DNA of 64,000 nt from Marinibacterium sp050389775 (GCF_050389775.1 NZ_CP177145.1:246366-310365); one strand, 5' to 3'; counted from the first letter of the stretch, positions 1 through 8,642 are shown. The notes: generated from the sequence alone by a model not told the origin. Translations and numbers: made by a program.

Positions 1-2
1 CG

Positions 3-797
3 GCGCTGGCGATCATGGTCATCTTCTACATCGTGCCCGTGCTGGGCATCTGGCAGATCTCGGTGACCGAGCCGGCCAGCGGTTTCGGCAATTTCGCCAA
101 GGCCGCCGGATCGAGCGCCGTGCAGACCAGTTTCATCCTGACCTTCCGCATCGCCGCGGTCACGACAATCGGCTGCGTGCTGCTGGGTTACGTCGTGGCC
201 TATGCGATCAGCAATTACGCCGGCCGGCTGACGCCCCTGATGCTGGCCCTGGTCATCCTGCCCTTCTGGGTTTCGGTGCTGATCCGCTCGTTCAGCTGGA
301 TCGTGCTGCTGGGCCGGTCCGGCCTGGTCAACGACAGCCTGCGCGGCGCCGGCCTGATCGACAGCCCGCTGCGCCTGATGCACAACGAATTCGGCGTCCT
401 GGTGGCCATGATCCACGTCATGCTGCCCTTCGCCATCCTGCCCATGCTGACCAACATGCGCGGCATCCCCGATGCCTTTGTCAAGGCCGCCCGCGGGCTG
501 GGCGCAAGCGAATGGACGGCCTTCCGCCAGGTCTATTTCCCCCAGACCGTGCCCGGCGTGATGTCCGGCGCGCTGCTGGTCTTCGTCCTGTCGCTGGGCT
601 TCTACGTCACCCCGGCCCTGCTGGGCGGTGGTCGCGTGCTGATGATCTCGGAATACATCACCTACCAGATCCAGGAATTTCTGAACTGGGGCCTGGGCGC
701 CGCGCTGTCGGTCATGCTGCTGATCGCCACCGCCCTGGTGCTGCTCGTGGCCTCGCGCTTCGTCAACCTGCGCAACGCGCTACTGGAGCGTAAATGA
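3..797 (+). CDS. Polyamine-type ABC transporter permease, PotB-like (5' end outside window)
   Basis: This is the first of two inner-membrane subunits of a spermidine/putrescine-type importer. The frame is open from the window edge (first full codon at 3), so the true start lies upstream and about 264 residues are visible. It has several hydrophobic helices and, in the last third, the cytoplasmic EAA loop that docks onto the ATPase (GASEWTAFRQVYFPQ...G). Its stop overlaps the next permease gene by four bases (ATGA). The ATPase and binding protein are not in the window and are expected to the left. The substrate is not readable from sequence; the downstream FAD oxidase and amidohydrolase suggest a polyamine or related nitrogen compound. 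Confidence 0.9.
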   Translation, partial: ALAIMVIFYIVPVLGIWQISVTEPASGFGNFAKAAGSSAVQTSFILTFRIAAVTTIGCVLLGYVVAYAISNYAGRLTPLMLALVILPFWVSVLIRSFSWIVLLGRSGLVNDSLRGAGLIDSPLRLMHNEFGVLVAMIHVMLPFAILPMLTNMRGIPDAFVKAARGLGASEWTAFRQVYFPQTVPGVMSGALLVFVLSLGFYVTPALLGGGRVLMISEYITYQIQEFLNWGLGAALSVMLLIATALVLLVASRFVNLRNALLERK

Positions 798-1570
798 TGC
801 CCGTCTCGCCCTTCCGCATCTTCTTCCAGACCGGTGCCTGGATGGTCACGGCCTTCCTCGTCCTGCCCCTGCTGGTCGTCATCCCGGTGTCGCTGACCGA
901 TACGTCCTATATCGGCCTGCCCAAGGAGCACCTGTCGCTTCAGCACTACGCCAATTACTTTGCCTCGCCCGACTGGCTGGCCGCCACCTGGTCGAGCATC
1001 TGGATCGGCACCGTCGTGGCCAGCTGTGCCACCGTGCTGGGCACCAGCTTTGCCATCGGCTGCTGGTTCCTGTCCGACCGGGCGTCCTCGATCGCGCGCT
1101 GGGTGCTGATCACCCCGATCCTGGTGCCCCCCGTCGTGCAATCGCTGGGCTTCTACCGGTTCTGGGTCAAGCTGGGCCTGATCGACACGTCCTTCGGCGT
1201 GATCCTGGCCCATACCCTGCTGGCGCTGCCCTATGTCTCGATCTCGGTTTTCGCGGCGCTGGCCAACCTGGATCGCAACATCCCCCGCGCGGCCCGGTCG
1301 CTGGGCGCCTCGATCCGCCAGACGGTGATCGCCGTTGTCGTGCCGGCGGCCAAGCCGGGCATGCTGACCGGCTTTGTCTTTGCCTTCATCGTCAGCTTTG
1401 ACGAGATCGTCGGCGTGCTGTTCATCACCGTGCGCCGGGTGACCACCCTGCCCAAGAAGATCTGGGAAGGCATCCAGGACAACATCGATCCGACCATTGC
1501 CTCGGTCGCGACGCTGCTGGTCATCCTGACCCTGATCGTGACGGCCATCGGAGCGCTGCGCCGCCCATGA
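794..1570 (+). CDS. Polyamine-type ABC transporter permease, PotC-like
   Basis: Second inner-membrane permease, 258 residues, the usual length for PotC-type subunits. The N-terminal helix (about residues 15-35) is followed by further transmembrane segments and an EAA loop (ARSLGASIRQTVIAVVVPAAKPG, about residues 168-190). The start overlaps the stop of the preceding permease by four bases and the stop overlaps the amidohydrolase start, so all three are translationally coupled. With its partner it would form the membrane channel of the importer. Confidence is high for the family and low for the substrate. Confidence 0.92.
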   Translation: MMPVSPFRIFFQTGAWMVTAFLVLPLLVVIPVSLTDTSYIGLPKEHLSLQHYANYFASPDWLAATWSSIWIGTVVASCATVLGTSFAIGCWFLSDRASSIARWVLITPILVPPVVQSLGFYRFWVKLGLIDTSFGVILAHTLLALPYVSISVFAALANLDRNIPRAARSLGASIRQTVIAVVVPAAKPGMLTGFVFAFIVSFDEIVGVLFITVRRVTTLPKKIWEGIQDNIDPTIASVATLLVILTLIVTAIGALRRP

Positions 1571-2934
1571 CACGCCTGCTTCTGAAGAACGCCCGCATCG
1601 TCAGCCACGACAGCGGAGCGCCCGAGATCCGCGCCGCCCACGTGGCCATCGAGGACGACCGCATCGTCGCCCTGCCCGAAGCCCTGGCCGGCACCGATTT
1701 CGCCGATTTCGAGCCCGTCGACATGACCGGCCGGCTGGTCTCGCCCGGCCTGATCAATTCGCATACCCATGCCGTCCTGCTGGCCCTGCGCGGCACGATC
1801 GAGGATATCGAAGGCAACCTGGTCTACCAGTACATGGTGCCGGCCTCCTACCTGCTGGAGCCCGCCGAGCGGGCGGCCATTGCAAGACTCGCCTGCGCCG
1901 AGGCGATCCGCTCGGGCACGACAACCATGGTCGACCCGCTGCGCCACGTGGCCGATTACGCGCCGGCGATGATCGAAACCGGCATGCGCCTGTGGCTGGC
2001 CGAAAGCTGCGCCGACGCGGTGACAACCGAGGTGGCGGGCGGCGGATACCGGTTCGACCGGGCTTTCGGCGAGACCTTCCTTGACCGCACCCGCGCCCTG
2101 ATCGACCGCTTCCACGGGGCCGAAAACGACCGGGTCCGCGTGATGATCGCGGCCCATGCGCCCGACAATTGCTCGCCCTGGATGCTGGGTCAGCTGATCG
2201 ACATGGCCCGCCGCCACGGGCTGCGCCGGACGGTGCACCTGAGCCAGATCATCAGCGAGAAGGAACAGGTGGAACAGCTGCATGGCTGCACCTCGACCGA
2301 ATATCTCGACCGCAACGACTTCCTGGGCGACGACCTGCTGGCCGTGCACTGGACCTTCTGCACCGAAGGCGACGTGGCCCGGCTGGCCGAAACCGGCACC
2401 TGGCTGGCCCATTGCCCGGCGTCCATGTCGGCCAAGGGCCCGCATCCGCTGCCGATGAAGGCGATCCTGGATCACGGGGTCAAGATCACGCTGGGCACCG
2501 ACAACATGACCGAGGACATGTTCCACGCCATGAAGATGGCCATGACCCTGCATCGCGGGGCCTATGGCCGGTCGGTCACGCCGGCGCCCCAGACGGTGTT
2601 CGACTATGTCACGGTCAATGCCGCCCGGGCGCTGGATCATCCCGGCATCGGCCGCATCGCGCCCGGCATGAAGGCCGACCTCGCCGTGTTCAACCTGATG
2701 GCCCCGGCGATGACGCCCCGGGTCTCGGCCCTGTCGAACCTGGTGCATTACGGCCATCCCGGGCTGGTCACCGACACGATGGTCGACGGCCGGTTCCTGA
2801 TGCGCGACGGGCATTTGACCACAATGGACGAAGCCGAGGTGCTGGCCGCCGGCCAGGCCGCCACCGAAAGCCTCTGGCGCAAGTTCGCTGCCGAGGACCG
2901 GGGCGTGCCGCTGCCGGCCACCGACCCGGCCTGA
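1567..2934 (+). CDS. Amidohydrolase, TRZ/ATZ (cytosine deaminase-like) family
   Basis: Cytoplasmic metal-dependent hydrolase of 455 residues, probably a deaminase or amidohydrolase acting on a nitrogen heterocycle or guanidine-like substrate taken up by the upstream transporter. The HxH metal site is at H66/H68 (NSHTH), further ligands are H224 and D312 (GTDN), and the conserved H261 is present. In cytosine deaminase and SAH deaminase relatives H224 begins an HxxE motif whose Glu relays protons; here it reads HLSQ, so that Glu is Gln227. The enzyme may therefore act differently from textbook members. It overlaps the permease stop by four bases and is followed after 15 bases by the DUF1028 gene. 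Confidence 0.88.
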   Translation: MTRLLLKNARIVSHDSGAPEIRAAHVAIEDDRIVALPEALAGTDFADFEPVDMTGRLVSPGLINSHTHAVLLALRGTIEDIEGNLVYQYMVPASYLLEPAERAAIARLACAEAIRSGTTTMVDPLRHVADYAPAMIETGMRLWLAESCADAVTTEVAGGGYRFDRAFGETFLDRTRALIDRFHGAENDRVRVMIAAHAPDNCSPWMLGQLIDMARRHGLRRTVHLSQIISEKEQVEQLHGCTSTEYLDRNDFLGDDLLAVHWTFCTEGDVARLAETGTWLAHCPASMSAKGPHPLPMKAILDHGVKITLGTDNMTEDMFHAMKMAMTLHRGAYGRSVTPAPQTVFDYVTVNAARALDHPGIGRIAPGMKADLAVFNLMAPAMTPRVSALSNLVHYGHPGLVTDTMVDGRFLMRDGHLTTMDEAEVLAAGQAATESLWRKFAAEDRGVPLPATDPA

Positions 2935-2949
2935 CGAGGAGGAGACCCC

Positions 2950-3711
2950 ATGACCTATTCCATCATCGGCCGCTGCCCGCGCACCGGCGCCTTCGGCGGG
3001 GCGATCTCGACCTCGGACCTGGCCGTGGGCAGCCGCTGCCTGCGCCTGTCCCATGGCAAGGGCGCCTTCCTGTCCCAGCACCGCACCGACAGCCGGCTGG
3101 GCGACCTGGGCATTTCGCTGCTGGCCGCTGGCCAGGGCGCCGAGGACACGGTGTCGCGCGTCTCGGCCTCGTCGGATGACATCGAATGGCGCCAGCTGGG
3201 CGCGCTGGATGCCCGCGGGCGGGCGGCGGTCTATCACGGCCGGCGGATGTATTCGATCTATACCCATTCCATCGACACCGATTGCCTGGCGCTCGGCAAC
3301 ATCCTGGACAATGACGGCGTGACCGATGCCATGGCCGCGGCCTTTGTCGCGGCGGCCGAGGCCCCGCTGGGCGAACGCCTGATGCAGGCGCTGGAAGCCG
3401 GGCGCGATGCCGGGGGCGAGGTGCTGGACCCGATGAAATCGGCGGCCATCCGGGTGACCGGCGAACATGGCATCGACGCCATGGACCTGCGCGTCGACAT
3501 CTCGGACGGCCGGGCCATCGAGGACCTGCGCGCGCTCTACACCGCCTATGGCGACCGGTCGGGCGTGCTGCGCCAGGTGGCGCTGGAACCTGACGGGCTG
3601 CCGGTCATGCGCGGGCTCTTCGAAAAGAGCATCGACCGCATCGCCGAGCTGGGCCTGGAAGCGCGCTTTCCCACGGCGCAGCAGCGGGCCAACTGGACAT
3701 TGAGGGACTGA
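2950..3711 (+). CDS. DUF1028 family protein (putative Ntn-hydrolase fold)
   Basis: A 253-residue protein beginning MTYSIIGRCPRTGAFGGAIS, the characteristic start of DUF1028 proteins, followed by the conserved middle segment (RQLGALDARGRAAVYHG) and the GNIL motif near residue 117. The family is thought to share the Ntn-hydrolase fold, but its reaction is not established. A GAGGAGAC ribosome binding site lies just before the start. It sits between an amidohydrolase and a FAD-dependent amine oxidase, which suggests a role in hydrolysing an amide or processing an intermediate of the same pathway. No signal peptide is visible. Confidence 0.88.
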   Translation: MTYSIIGRCPRTGAFGGAISTSDLAVGSRCLRLSHGKGAFLSQHRTDSRLGDLGISLLAAGQGAEDTVSRVSASSDDIEWRQLGALDARGRAAVYHGRRMYSIYTHSIDTDCLALGNILDNDGVTDAMAAAFVAAAEAPLGERLMQALEAGRDAGGEVLDPMKSAAIRVTGEHGIDAMDLRVDISDGRAIEDLRALYTAYGDRSGVLRQVALEPDGLPVMRGLFEKSIDRIAELGLEARFPTAQQRANWTLRD

Positions 3712-3715
3712 CGGC

Positions 3716-5020
3716 ATGAAGGGCCAGTCGATCTTCTGGGACCGGGACCTGCCCGAGCCGGCCCTTCACGGCGCGGCCCCCCTGCCCGACCGGGTCGACG
3801 TGGCGGTGGTCGGCGGCGGGTTCACCGGCCTGTCGGCGGCGCTGCACCTGGCCCGGGGCGGGCGCAGCGTGGCGGTGCTGGAGGCCGGGCGCATCGGGGC
3901 CGGGGCCTCGTCGCGCAATGGCGGCATGGTCGGCCCCAGCTTTCACAAGCTTGGCTCGGCCGGGCTGCTGGCCCGCTACGGCGAGACCAAGACCCTGGCG
4001 TTGATGCGCGAGGGGCTGCACGCGCTGGATCATTTCGAGGCGCTGATCCGCGACGAGGGGATCCAGTGCGACCTGCAGATGCGCGGCCGGTTCCGCGGCG
4101 CACGCACCCTGGCCGACCGCGAGTCCATGGCCCGTGAATGTGACTGGCTGCACCGCAACCTCGGGCTGGAAAGCCGGATGGTCGATGCCGCCGACCAGCG
4201 CGACGAGATCGGCAGCGACACCTATCGCGGCGGGGTGGTCTACCTGCGCGACGGCGGGGTCCATCCGCGCAAGCTGGTGCTGGAACTGGCCCGGCTGGCC
4301 GATGCGGCCGGGGCCGTGGTCGTGCCCGGCTGCCCGGTCACCGCCCTGCGCCACGACGGCCCCGACGTGACGCTGGCCACTCCACGCGGCTCCCTGCGCG
4401 CGGGCGAGGTCGTGCTGGCGACCAACGGCTATGCCGACCGGCGCAGCGCGGCCATGGCCCGGCGGGTCGTGCCCATCGAGACCTTTGTCGTGGCCACCGA
4501 GGAATTGTCGCCCGAGCGCATGGCCGAGCTGACCCCCCGGGGGCGGATGTTCGGCGAGACCGGGCGGGTGTTCATGTGGTATCGCCCCACGCCGGACGGC
4601 CGGCGGTTCATCTTCGGCGGGCGCCTGGCCCGGGCCGGGGCCGGGCCGGAGGCCTGCAAGGCGGCCTTTGCGCCTTCGGTCGCCCGGGTGTTTCCCCAGC
4701 TGGACGGCGTGCGGTTCGATCATGCCTGGTCGGGGCAGATTGCCTACACACCCGATCATTCGCCGCACCTGGGCATGGTCGACGGGGTCTGGCTGGCCGG
4801 GGGCTATTGCGGGTCGGGCGTGACGCGCAGCGTCTATCTGGGGATGAAACTGGCCCGGCGGATCCTGGGCCAGCCCGGGGCGGAAACGGCGCTCGACGAC
4901 CTGCCCTTCGACAAGGTGCCCTTCAGCCCGTTCTCGCGCCAGGGCGCGGCGCTGCTGACCCGCTGGTACGCCTGGCAGGACGCCCGCGACCTGCGCCGGG
5001 CCGCCGCCGCCGAGGGTTGA
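3716..5020 (+). CDS. FAD-dependent oxidoreductase, DAO family (PuuB-like)
   Basis: A 434-residue flavoprotein with an N-terminal Rossmann motif (VAVVGGGFTGLSAALHLARG, about residues 28-47), the acidic ribose-binding position (LEAG), and the RNGGM segment typical of gamma-glutamylputrescine oxidase and glycine/sarcosine oxidase-type enzymes. The C-terminal part (GGYCGSGV) closes the FAD site. It likely oxidises a primary or secondary amine and releases hydrogen peroxide. It is the last gene of the plus-strand operon, four bases after the DUF1028 gene, and a hairpin terminator follows. The PuuB assignment rests on family resemblance and on the PotBC-like transporter. Confidence 0.88.
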   Translation: MKGQSIFWDRDLPEPALHGAAPLPDRVDVAVVGGGFTGLSAALHLARGGRSVAVLEAGRIGAGASSRNGGMVGPSFHKLGSAGLLARYGETKTLALMREGLHALDHFEALIRDEGIQCDLQMRGRFRGARTLADRESMARECDWLHRNLGLESRMVDAADQRDEIGSDTYRGGVVYLRDGGVHPRKLVLELARLADAAGAVVVPGCPVTALRHDGPDVTLATPRGSLRAGEVVLATNGYADRRSAAMARRVVPIETFVVATEELSPERMAELTPRGRMFGETGRVFMWYRPTPDGRRFIFGGRLARAGAGPEACKAAFAPSVARVFPQLDGVRFDHAWSGQIAYTPDHSPHLGMVDGVWLAGGYCGSGVTRSVYLGMKLARRILGQPGAETALDDLPFDKVPFSPFSRQGAALLTRWYAWQDARDLRRAAAAEG

Positions 5021-5041
5021 GGGCCCCTGCCCAGCGGTGAC

Positions 5042-5125
5042 TTCGCGCGACGCGAGGTCACCCGTGCGGGTGAATTTTCCCTGTCAGCCGTTTCCTGGCC
5101 TGCAGTGGTTTCGCGCGACGCGAGG
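5042..5125 (+). repeat. Direct repeat, two 16-bp copies 68 bp apart
   Basis: The 16-mer TTCGCGCGACGCGAGG occurs at 5042-5057 and again at 5110-5125. Each contains a small inverted repeat (TCGCG-CGA-CGCGA). The sequence after each copy is also related (CCCG...CGGGT...ATTTTCCC against CTGT..CCGGGT..CATTTCCC), so a unit of about 40 bp seems to have been duplicated after the operon end. Only the first copy keeps the terminator stem. Confidence 0.7.
5058..5078 (+). terminator. Intrinsic-type terminator of the plus-strand operon
   Basis: The inverted repeat TCACCCG-TG-CGGGTGA is followed by ATTTT, 38 bases after the stop of the FAD oxidase. It reads as a short rho-independent terminator on the plus strand; the T-run is brief. 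Confidence 0.6.
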
Positions 5126-5269
5126 CCGCCTGTCCGGGTACATTTCCCAGCCCTGCGTTCCTCGGGTCGGAGGACGCTTCCGCGCCCCACCATCCGCTTA
5201 GGATGACACCCCTGACACGCGCCGGACGACACCTGCGCCACCCGCCCGGGCGACGCAGGCAGTGTCACA

Positions 5270-5300
5270 TCCCCGCGGCCGGGTGGGCCGACCGCGGGGA
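5270..5300 (-). terminator. GC-rich stem-loop after the minus-strand hydantoin operon
   Basis: A perfect 9-bp stem (TCCCCGCGG / CCGCGGGGA) lies seven bases beyond the stop codon of the SDR gene. There is no T-run on the minus strand, so it is more likely a 3'-end stabiliser or rho-assisted terminator than a classical intrinsic one. Confidence 0.5.
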
Positions 5301-5307
5301 CGGGGCC

Positions 5308-6057
5308 TTACAGCCCGCGGATCATCCCGCCATCGACACGCATCATCGCGCCGGTGACATAGCCCGCCTGCTGCGAGCACAGGAACGTCACCATGGCCCC
5401 GAATTCCTCGGGCCGGCCATAGCGCCCGGCGGGGATGGTCTTGCGGCTGGCGTCCTGCACCTGTTCCAACGACGCCCCGGTCTTGTCGGCCTTGATCCCG
5501 TCCAGCTGGGCCAGGCGGTCGGTCGCGATGCGCCCGGGCAGGACCATGTTGACCGTGATGCCATGGGGCGCGACCTCTTCGGCCAGGGTCTTTGACCAGC
5601 CGGCCACGGCCCCGCGCACGGTGTTCGACAGCGCCAGGTTGGGGATCGGCTGGACAATGCCCGACGAACCGATCGTCACGATCCGGCCCCAGCCCCCGGC
5701 GATCATGCCCGGCAGGGCCGCATCGGCAATGGCAAAGATCGGCGCGGCCATCGTGTCGAAGGCCGCGGCCCAGGCCGCCGTGGTCTGGCCCCGGGCCGGG
5801 CCGGCCGCCGGCCCGCCGCAATTGGCCACCAGGATGTCGACCGGGTTGTCGCCCAGCCAGGCGATCAGGGCGTCCACGCTGGCCGCGTCGGATAGGTCCA
5901 GCGCCATGGCCTGCATGCCCTCGGCCGGGGCCGTGCCACTGCGCGAGGCGGCGATGACCTGCGCGCCCTCGGCCGCCAGCAGCGTGGCGCTGGCCGCGCC
6001 CAATCCCCGGCTGGCGCCCAGCACCAGCGCCTTTTTGCCCGTCAGTCCCAGATCCAT
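5308..6057 (-). CDS. SDR-family oxidoreductase with atypical active site
   Basis: A 249-residue short-chain dehydrogenase-like protein. The cofactor loop GASRGLG (about residues 14-20) and the NCGG motif (in place of NAG) are present. The catalytic YxxxK is not: aligning the segment around PNLALSNTVRGAVAGWSK puts Ser at the Tyr position and Arg at the Lys position. A subgroup of 3-oxoacyl-ACP reductase-like SDRs with the same feature is known, with unclear activity. It is the last gene of the hydantoin operon; its start overlaps the stop of the DapA-like gene by one base (TGATG type). It may reduce or bind the product of that lyase. Confidence 0.88.
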   Translation of the reverse strand: MDLGLTGKKALVLGASRGLGAASATLLAAEGAQVIAASRSGTAPAEGMQAMALDLSDAASVDALIAWLGDNPVDILVANCGGPAAGPARGQTTAAWAAAFDTMAAPIFAIADAALPGMIAGGWGRIVTIGSSGIVQPIPNLALSNTVRGAVAGWSKTLAEEVAPHGITVNMVLPGRIATDRLAQLDGIKADKTGASLEQVQDASRKTIPAGRYGRPEEFGAMVTFLCSQQAGYVTGAMMRVDGGMIRGL

Positions 6058-6980
6058 CAGTTCAGCTCCTTCAGTCGTTTGTCCTGCCGGGCGAGCAGCC
6101 GCTCGACTTCGGCCATGGCCTCGGGCGCCAGCCCGGCCCCCGGCGCGCGCCGCGCCGCCGAGGCGATCGCCCCGCGCCGGGCCAGCACGTATTTCCGCAC
6201 CGCCAGCCCCGCTCCGGGCTGCTGTTCGTAGCGCACCATGGGCAGGTAGGCATCAAAGATGTCCTGCGCCCGGTCCATCTCGCCGGCCGCGGCCAGCCGC
6301 ACCACGTCGGCCAGCATCTCGGGATAGCCGAACCCGGTCATCGCCCCGTCGGCGCCCCGGGCGATTTCCTCGGGCAGGAAGATGCCGCCGTTGCCGCACA
6401 GGATCGAGATCCGGCGCTGGCCGGCGGCTTCGGCCTGGCGGATGCGCGAGATCTTGGCCAGGCCCGGCCAGTCCTCGTGTTTCAGCATGACCACCTGGGG
6501 CACGTCGTCGATGATCCGGCCCAGCACGTCATCCGAGATATGCACGCCCGTCGACAGCGGGAAATCCTGCAGCACGATGGGCACGTCCTCGCCCAGCGTC
6601 CGCGCGACCTGGGCGAAATAGCCGTGGATCTGGGGATCGGTCTTGAGGCTGCCCGGCGTCGTGACCATGCAGCCGGCCGCGCCCATGTCCATCACCGCCC
6701 GGCCCAGCTCGCCGATGGCCGCCAGCCCGGGGGCCGAGACACCGACAACCACCGGCTTGCCCCCCGCCCGGCGGATCACCCGCTCGGCCACGGCCCGGCT
6801 TTCGGCCTGGGTCAGCTTGGGCGCCTCGCCCATCATGCCCAGGATGGTCAGCCCGTCGGCGCCCTTGTCGAAATAGAAATCGACCACCCGGTCGAGACTG
6901 TCGAAATCGATCTCGCCGCTGTCGGTGAACGGGGTGACGGAAATCACGTAGACGCCACGGGCCTCCGCGGTCAGTGTCAT
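6057..6980 (-). CDS. Dihydrodipicolinate synthase (DapA)-family aldolase/lyase
   Basis: A 307-residue class I aldolase-fold protein. The Schiff-base lysine is K167 (VVMLKHED) and the GTTGE-like motif reads GMMGEAPKLT near residue 48. The YNxP tyrosine that shuttles protons in true DapA is replaced (VLQDFP, residues 136-141), which argues against lysine biosynthesis and for a catabolic aldolase, dehydratase or hydrolase of the wider family. It is the gene after the LysR regulator (67-base gap) and couples to the SDR gene. In context it may act on a keto acid produced from the amino acid released by the hydantoin enzymes; that is inference. Confidence 0.88.
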   Translation of the reverse strand: MTLTAEARGVYVISVTPFTDSGEIDFDSLDRVVDFYFDKGADGLTILGMMGEAPKLTQAESRAVAERVIRRAGGKPVVVGVSAPGLAAIGELGRAVMDMGAAGCMVTTPGSLKTDPQIHGYFAQVARTLGEDVPIVLQDFPLSTGVHISDDVLGRIIDDVPQVVMLKHEDWPGLAKISRIRQAEAAGQRRISILCGNGGIFLPEEIARGADGAMTGFGYPEMLADVVRLAAAGEMDRAQDIFDAYLPMVRYEQQPGAGLAVRKYVLARRGAIASAARRAPGAGLAPEAMAEVERLLARQDKRLKELN

Positions 6981-7047
6981 GGGTCTTGCTCCTCGGATTG
7001 TTGCTTGAGGGAGTGTTTCGAGGCTTGGTCGGGCGCGACGGCGGCCG

Positions 7048-7989
7048 TCACGCGGTCTGGGGTTCGGCGATCAGCAGATCGCTGTCGGCAAAGGCCGCGC
7101 GCAGGTCGGCCATGAAACTGTGCAGCAGCCCCGAATGGGGCACGCCCCGGCGGGTGTACATCACGGCCTTGACCTCGCAGGCCGGCAGGAAGGGCTTGCA
7201 GACGAGCGCATCGGTGGCCTGGGTGCTGGCCGAATAGGGATCGACAACGGTCACGCCCAGGTGCTGGGCGGCCAGGGCCGTGGCCGTGGCGCAATAGCGG
7301 ACCTCGATCCGCGGGGCATAGGTCGCGCCGACCTGTTCATAGGCCATGCGCACCAGCTGGCCCATGTTCGACGCCATTTCCAGCCCGACCAGCGGCTGGT
7401 CCTGCAGGTCCAGCGCGGTGAGGTTGGGCCGCGCGGCCAGGGCGCCGCCCCGGGGCACCAGGGCCACCATGTGGGCGCGTTGCAGGACATCGGTGTTGAT
7501 CGTCGGGTCGCGGTCATGGTCCAGGGCCAGGCCGATATCGGCCTGCCCGCTCTGCACCGCGTCCTTGACCTGTTCCAGCCGGCGCACGTCAAAGGCCACC
7601 GACACGTCGGGCCGGTTGTCGAGGAACCGGCGCAGGGCGACGGGAGCCACCGAATAACCCAGCGGGGGCGTCGCGATGACCTTGAGCCGGCCGGCCATGC
7701 CCAGCTTCATGTCGCGGGCGCGCTGGGAAAACCCGCGCATCAGGCTGAAGACCGGACGGATCTCTTCGTAGAGCGACTGAGCCTCGGCCGTGGGCTGCAG
7801 CCGCCGGCCGGTCCGTTCGAACAGGGTGAGGCCGAGCTGCGTTTCCAGCTGGCGCAGCCCGGCCGACACGGCGGGCTGCGAGATGCGCAGCTGTTCGGCC
7901 GCCTCGACCGTCGTCGCGCAGCGCATCATCGCGGCGAAGATCTCGAGCAGCCGCAGGGAAACATCGGGCAGCCCGGCCTCGGAGGTCAT
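7048..7989 (-). CDS. LysR-family transcriptional regulator
   Basis: A 313-residue LTTR with the N-terminal winged helix-turn-helix (about residues 10-65, including QPAVSAGLRQLETQLG) and a type-2 periplasmic-binding-fold effector domain (about 95-300). It is inside the operon rather than divergent from it: its ATG overlaps the racemase stop by four bases. It most likely senses a hydantoin, carbamoyl or amino acid intermediate and acts on the promoter upstream of 14218, where an ATAA-N7-TTAT sequence fits a LysR box. Being in the operon it regulates, it may set up positive autoregulation. Confidence 0.9.
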   Translation of the reverse strand: MTSEAGLPDVSLRLLEIFAAMMRCATTVEAAEQLRISQPAVSAGLRQLETQLGLTLFERTGRRLQPTAEAQSLYEEIRPVFSLMRGFSQRARDMKLGMAGRLKVIATPPLGYSVAPVALRRFLDNRPDVSVAFDVRRLEQVKDAVQSGQADIGLALDHDRDPTINTDVLQRAHMVALVPRGGALAARPNLTALDLQDQPLVGLEMASNMGQLVRMAYEQVGATYAPRIEVRYCATATALAAQHLGVTVVDPYSASTQATDALVCKPFLPACEVKAVMYTRRGVPHSGLLHSFMADLRAAFADSDLLIAEPQTA

Positions 7990-8642
7990 CCGACCGCCCC
8001 GACCAGCCCCAGCGCCATGGCCGCCGCGGCCTGCACCGGGTCGATCACGGCGATGCCGATGTCGTCCTGCAACCGCGCGCGGATCGGGGCCATGCCGGCG
8101 CAGCCCAGCACGACCGCCCCCGCGCCCATCTCGCGCAGCTGGCGGCCAAGATCGACACAGAGGTCATAGACCTGCGGATCGCGGCCCGAGGCCTCGGCCG
8201 ACACGCCGGGCAGGGCCAGCTCGCCGGCCAGCCGGCTTTCGACGCCCATCGAGCGGATCTTGATCCGGTGGCGGGCGACCGACATGGGCGACAGGGCGAT
8301 GATGCCGTACAGATCGGCCACGGCCATGGCCGTCAGGATGCCGGCTTCCTGGATGCCGATGACCGGCGCGGGCACCAGCCGGCGCGACATCTCGACCCCG
8401 GGGTCCGAGAAACAGGCCGAGACATAGGCCGCCGCATCGGGCCGCGCCCGCAGCGCATCGGCAAAGCCCAGCCCGGCCACCGCCACGTCTTCGCTGGACA
8501 TGATGGTTTCCGGGCTGTCGGGCAGGTCCGACACGTCGAAGGCCGGGCCCGAAGGCGGGGCAAGATGGGCGATGGCCTCGCGGATGCCCTGGGTCACGGC
8601 GGCCGAGGAATTGGGATTGATGATGACGATCCGGTCAGACAT
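7986..8642 (-). CDS. Asp/Glu/hydantoin racemase family protein
   Basis: A 218-residue cofactor-independent racemase. Both catalytic cysteines are visible: C77 (SACFSDPG) and C181 (VLGCAGM). The N-terminal NPNSS motif is typical of hydantoin racemases. It sits directly after the hydantoinase gene with overlapping stop and start (TGATG), so it probably racemises 5-substituted hydantoins so that both isomers can be opened by the D-selective hydantoinase. An aspartate or maleate-type function is possible from sequence alone; the neighbours favour hydantoin. Confidence 0.88.
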   Translation of the reverse strand: MSDRIVIINPNSSAAVTQGIREAIAHLAPPSGPAFDVSDLPDSPETIMSSEDVAVAGLGFADALRARPDAAAYVSACFSDPGVEMSRRLVPAPVIGIQEAGILTAMAVADLYGIIALSPMSVARHRIKIRSMGVESRLAGELALPGVSAEASGRDPQVYDLCVDLGRQLREMGAGAVVLGCAGMAPIRARLQDDIGIAVIDPVQAAAAMALGLVGAVG

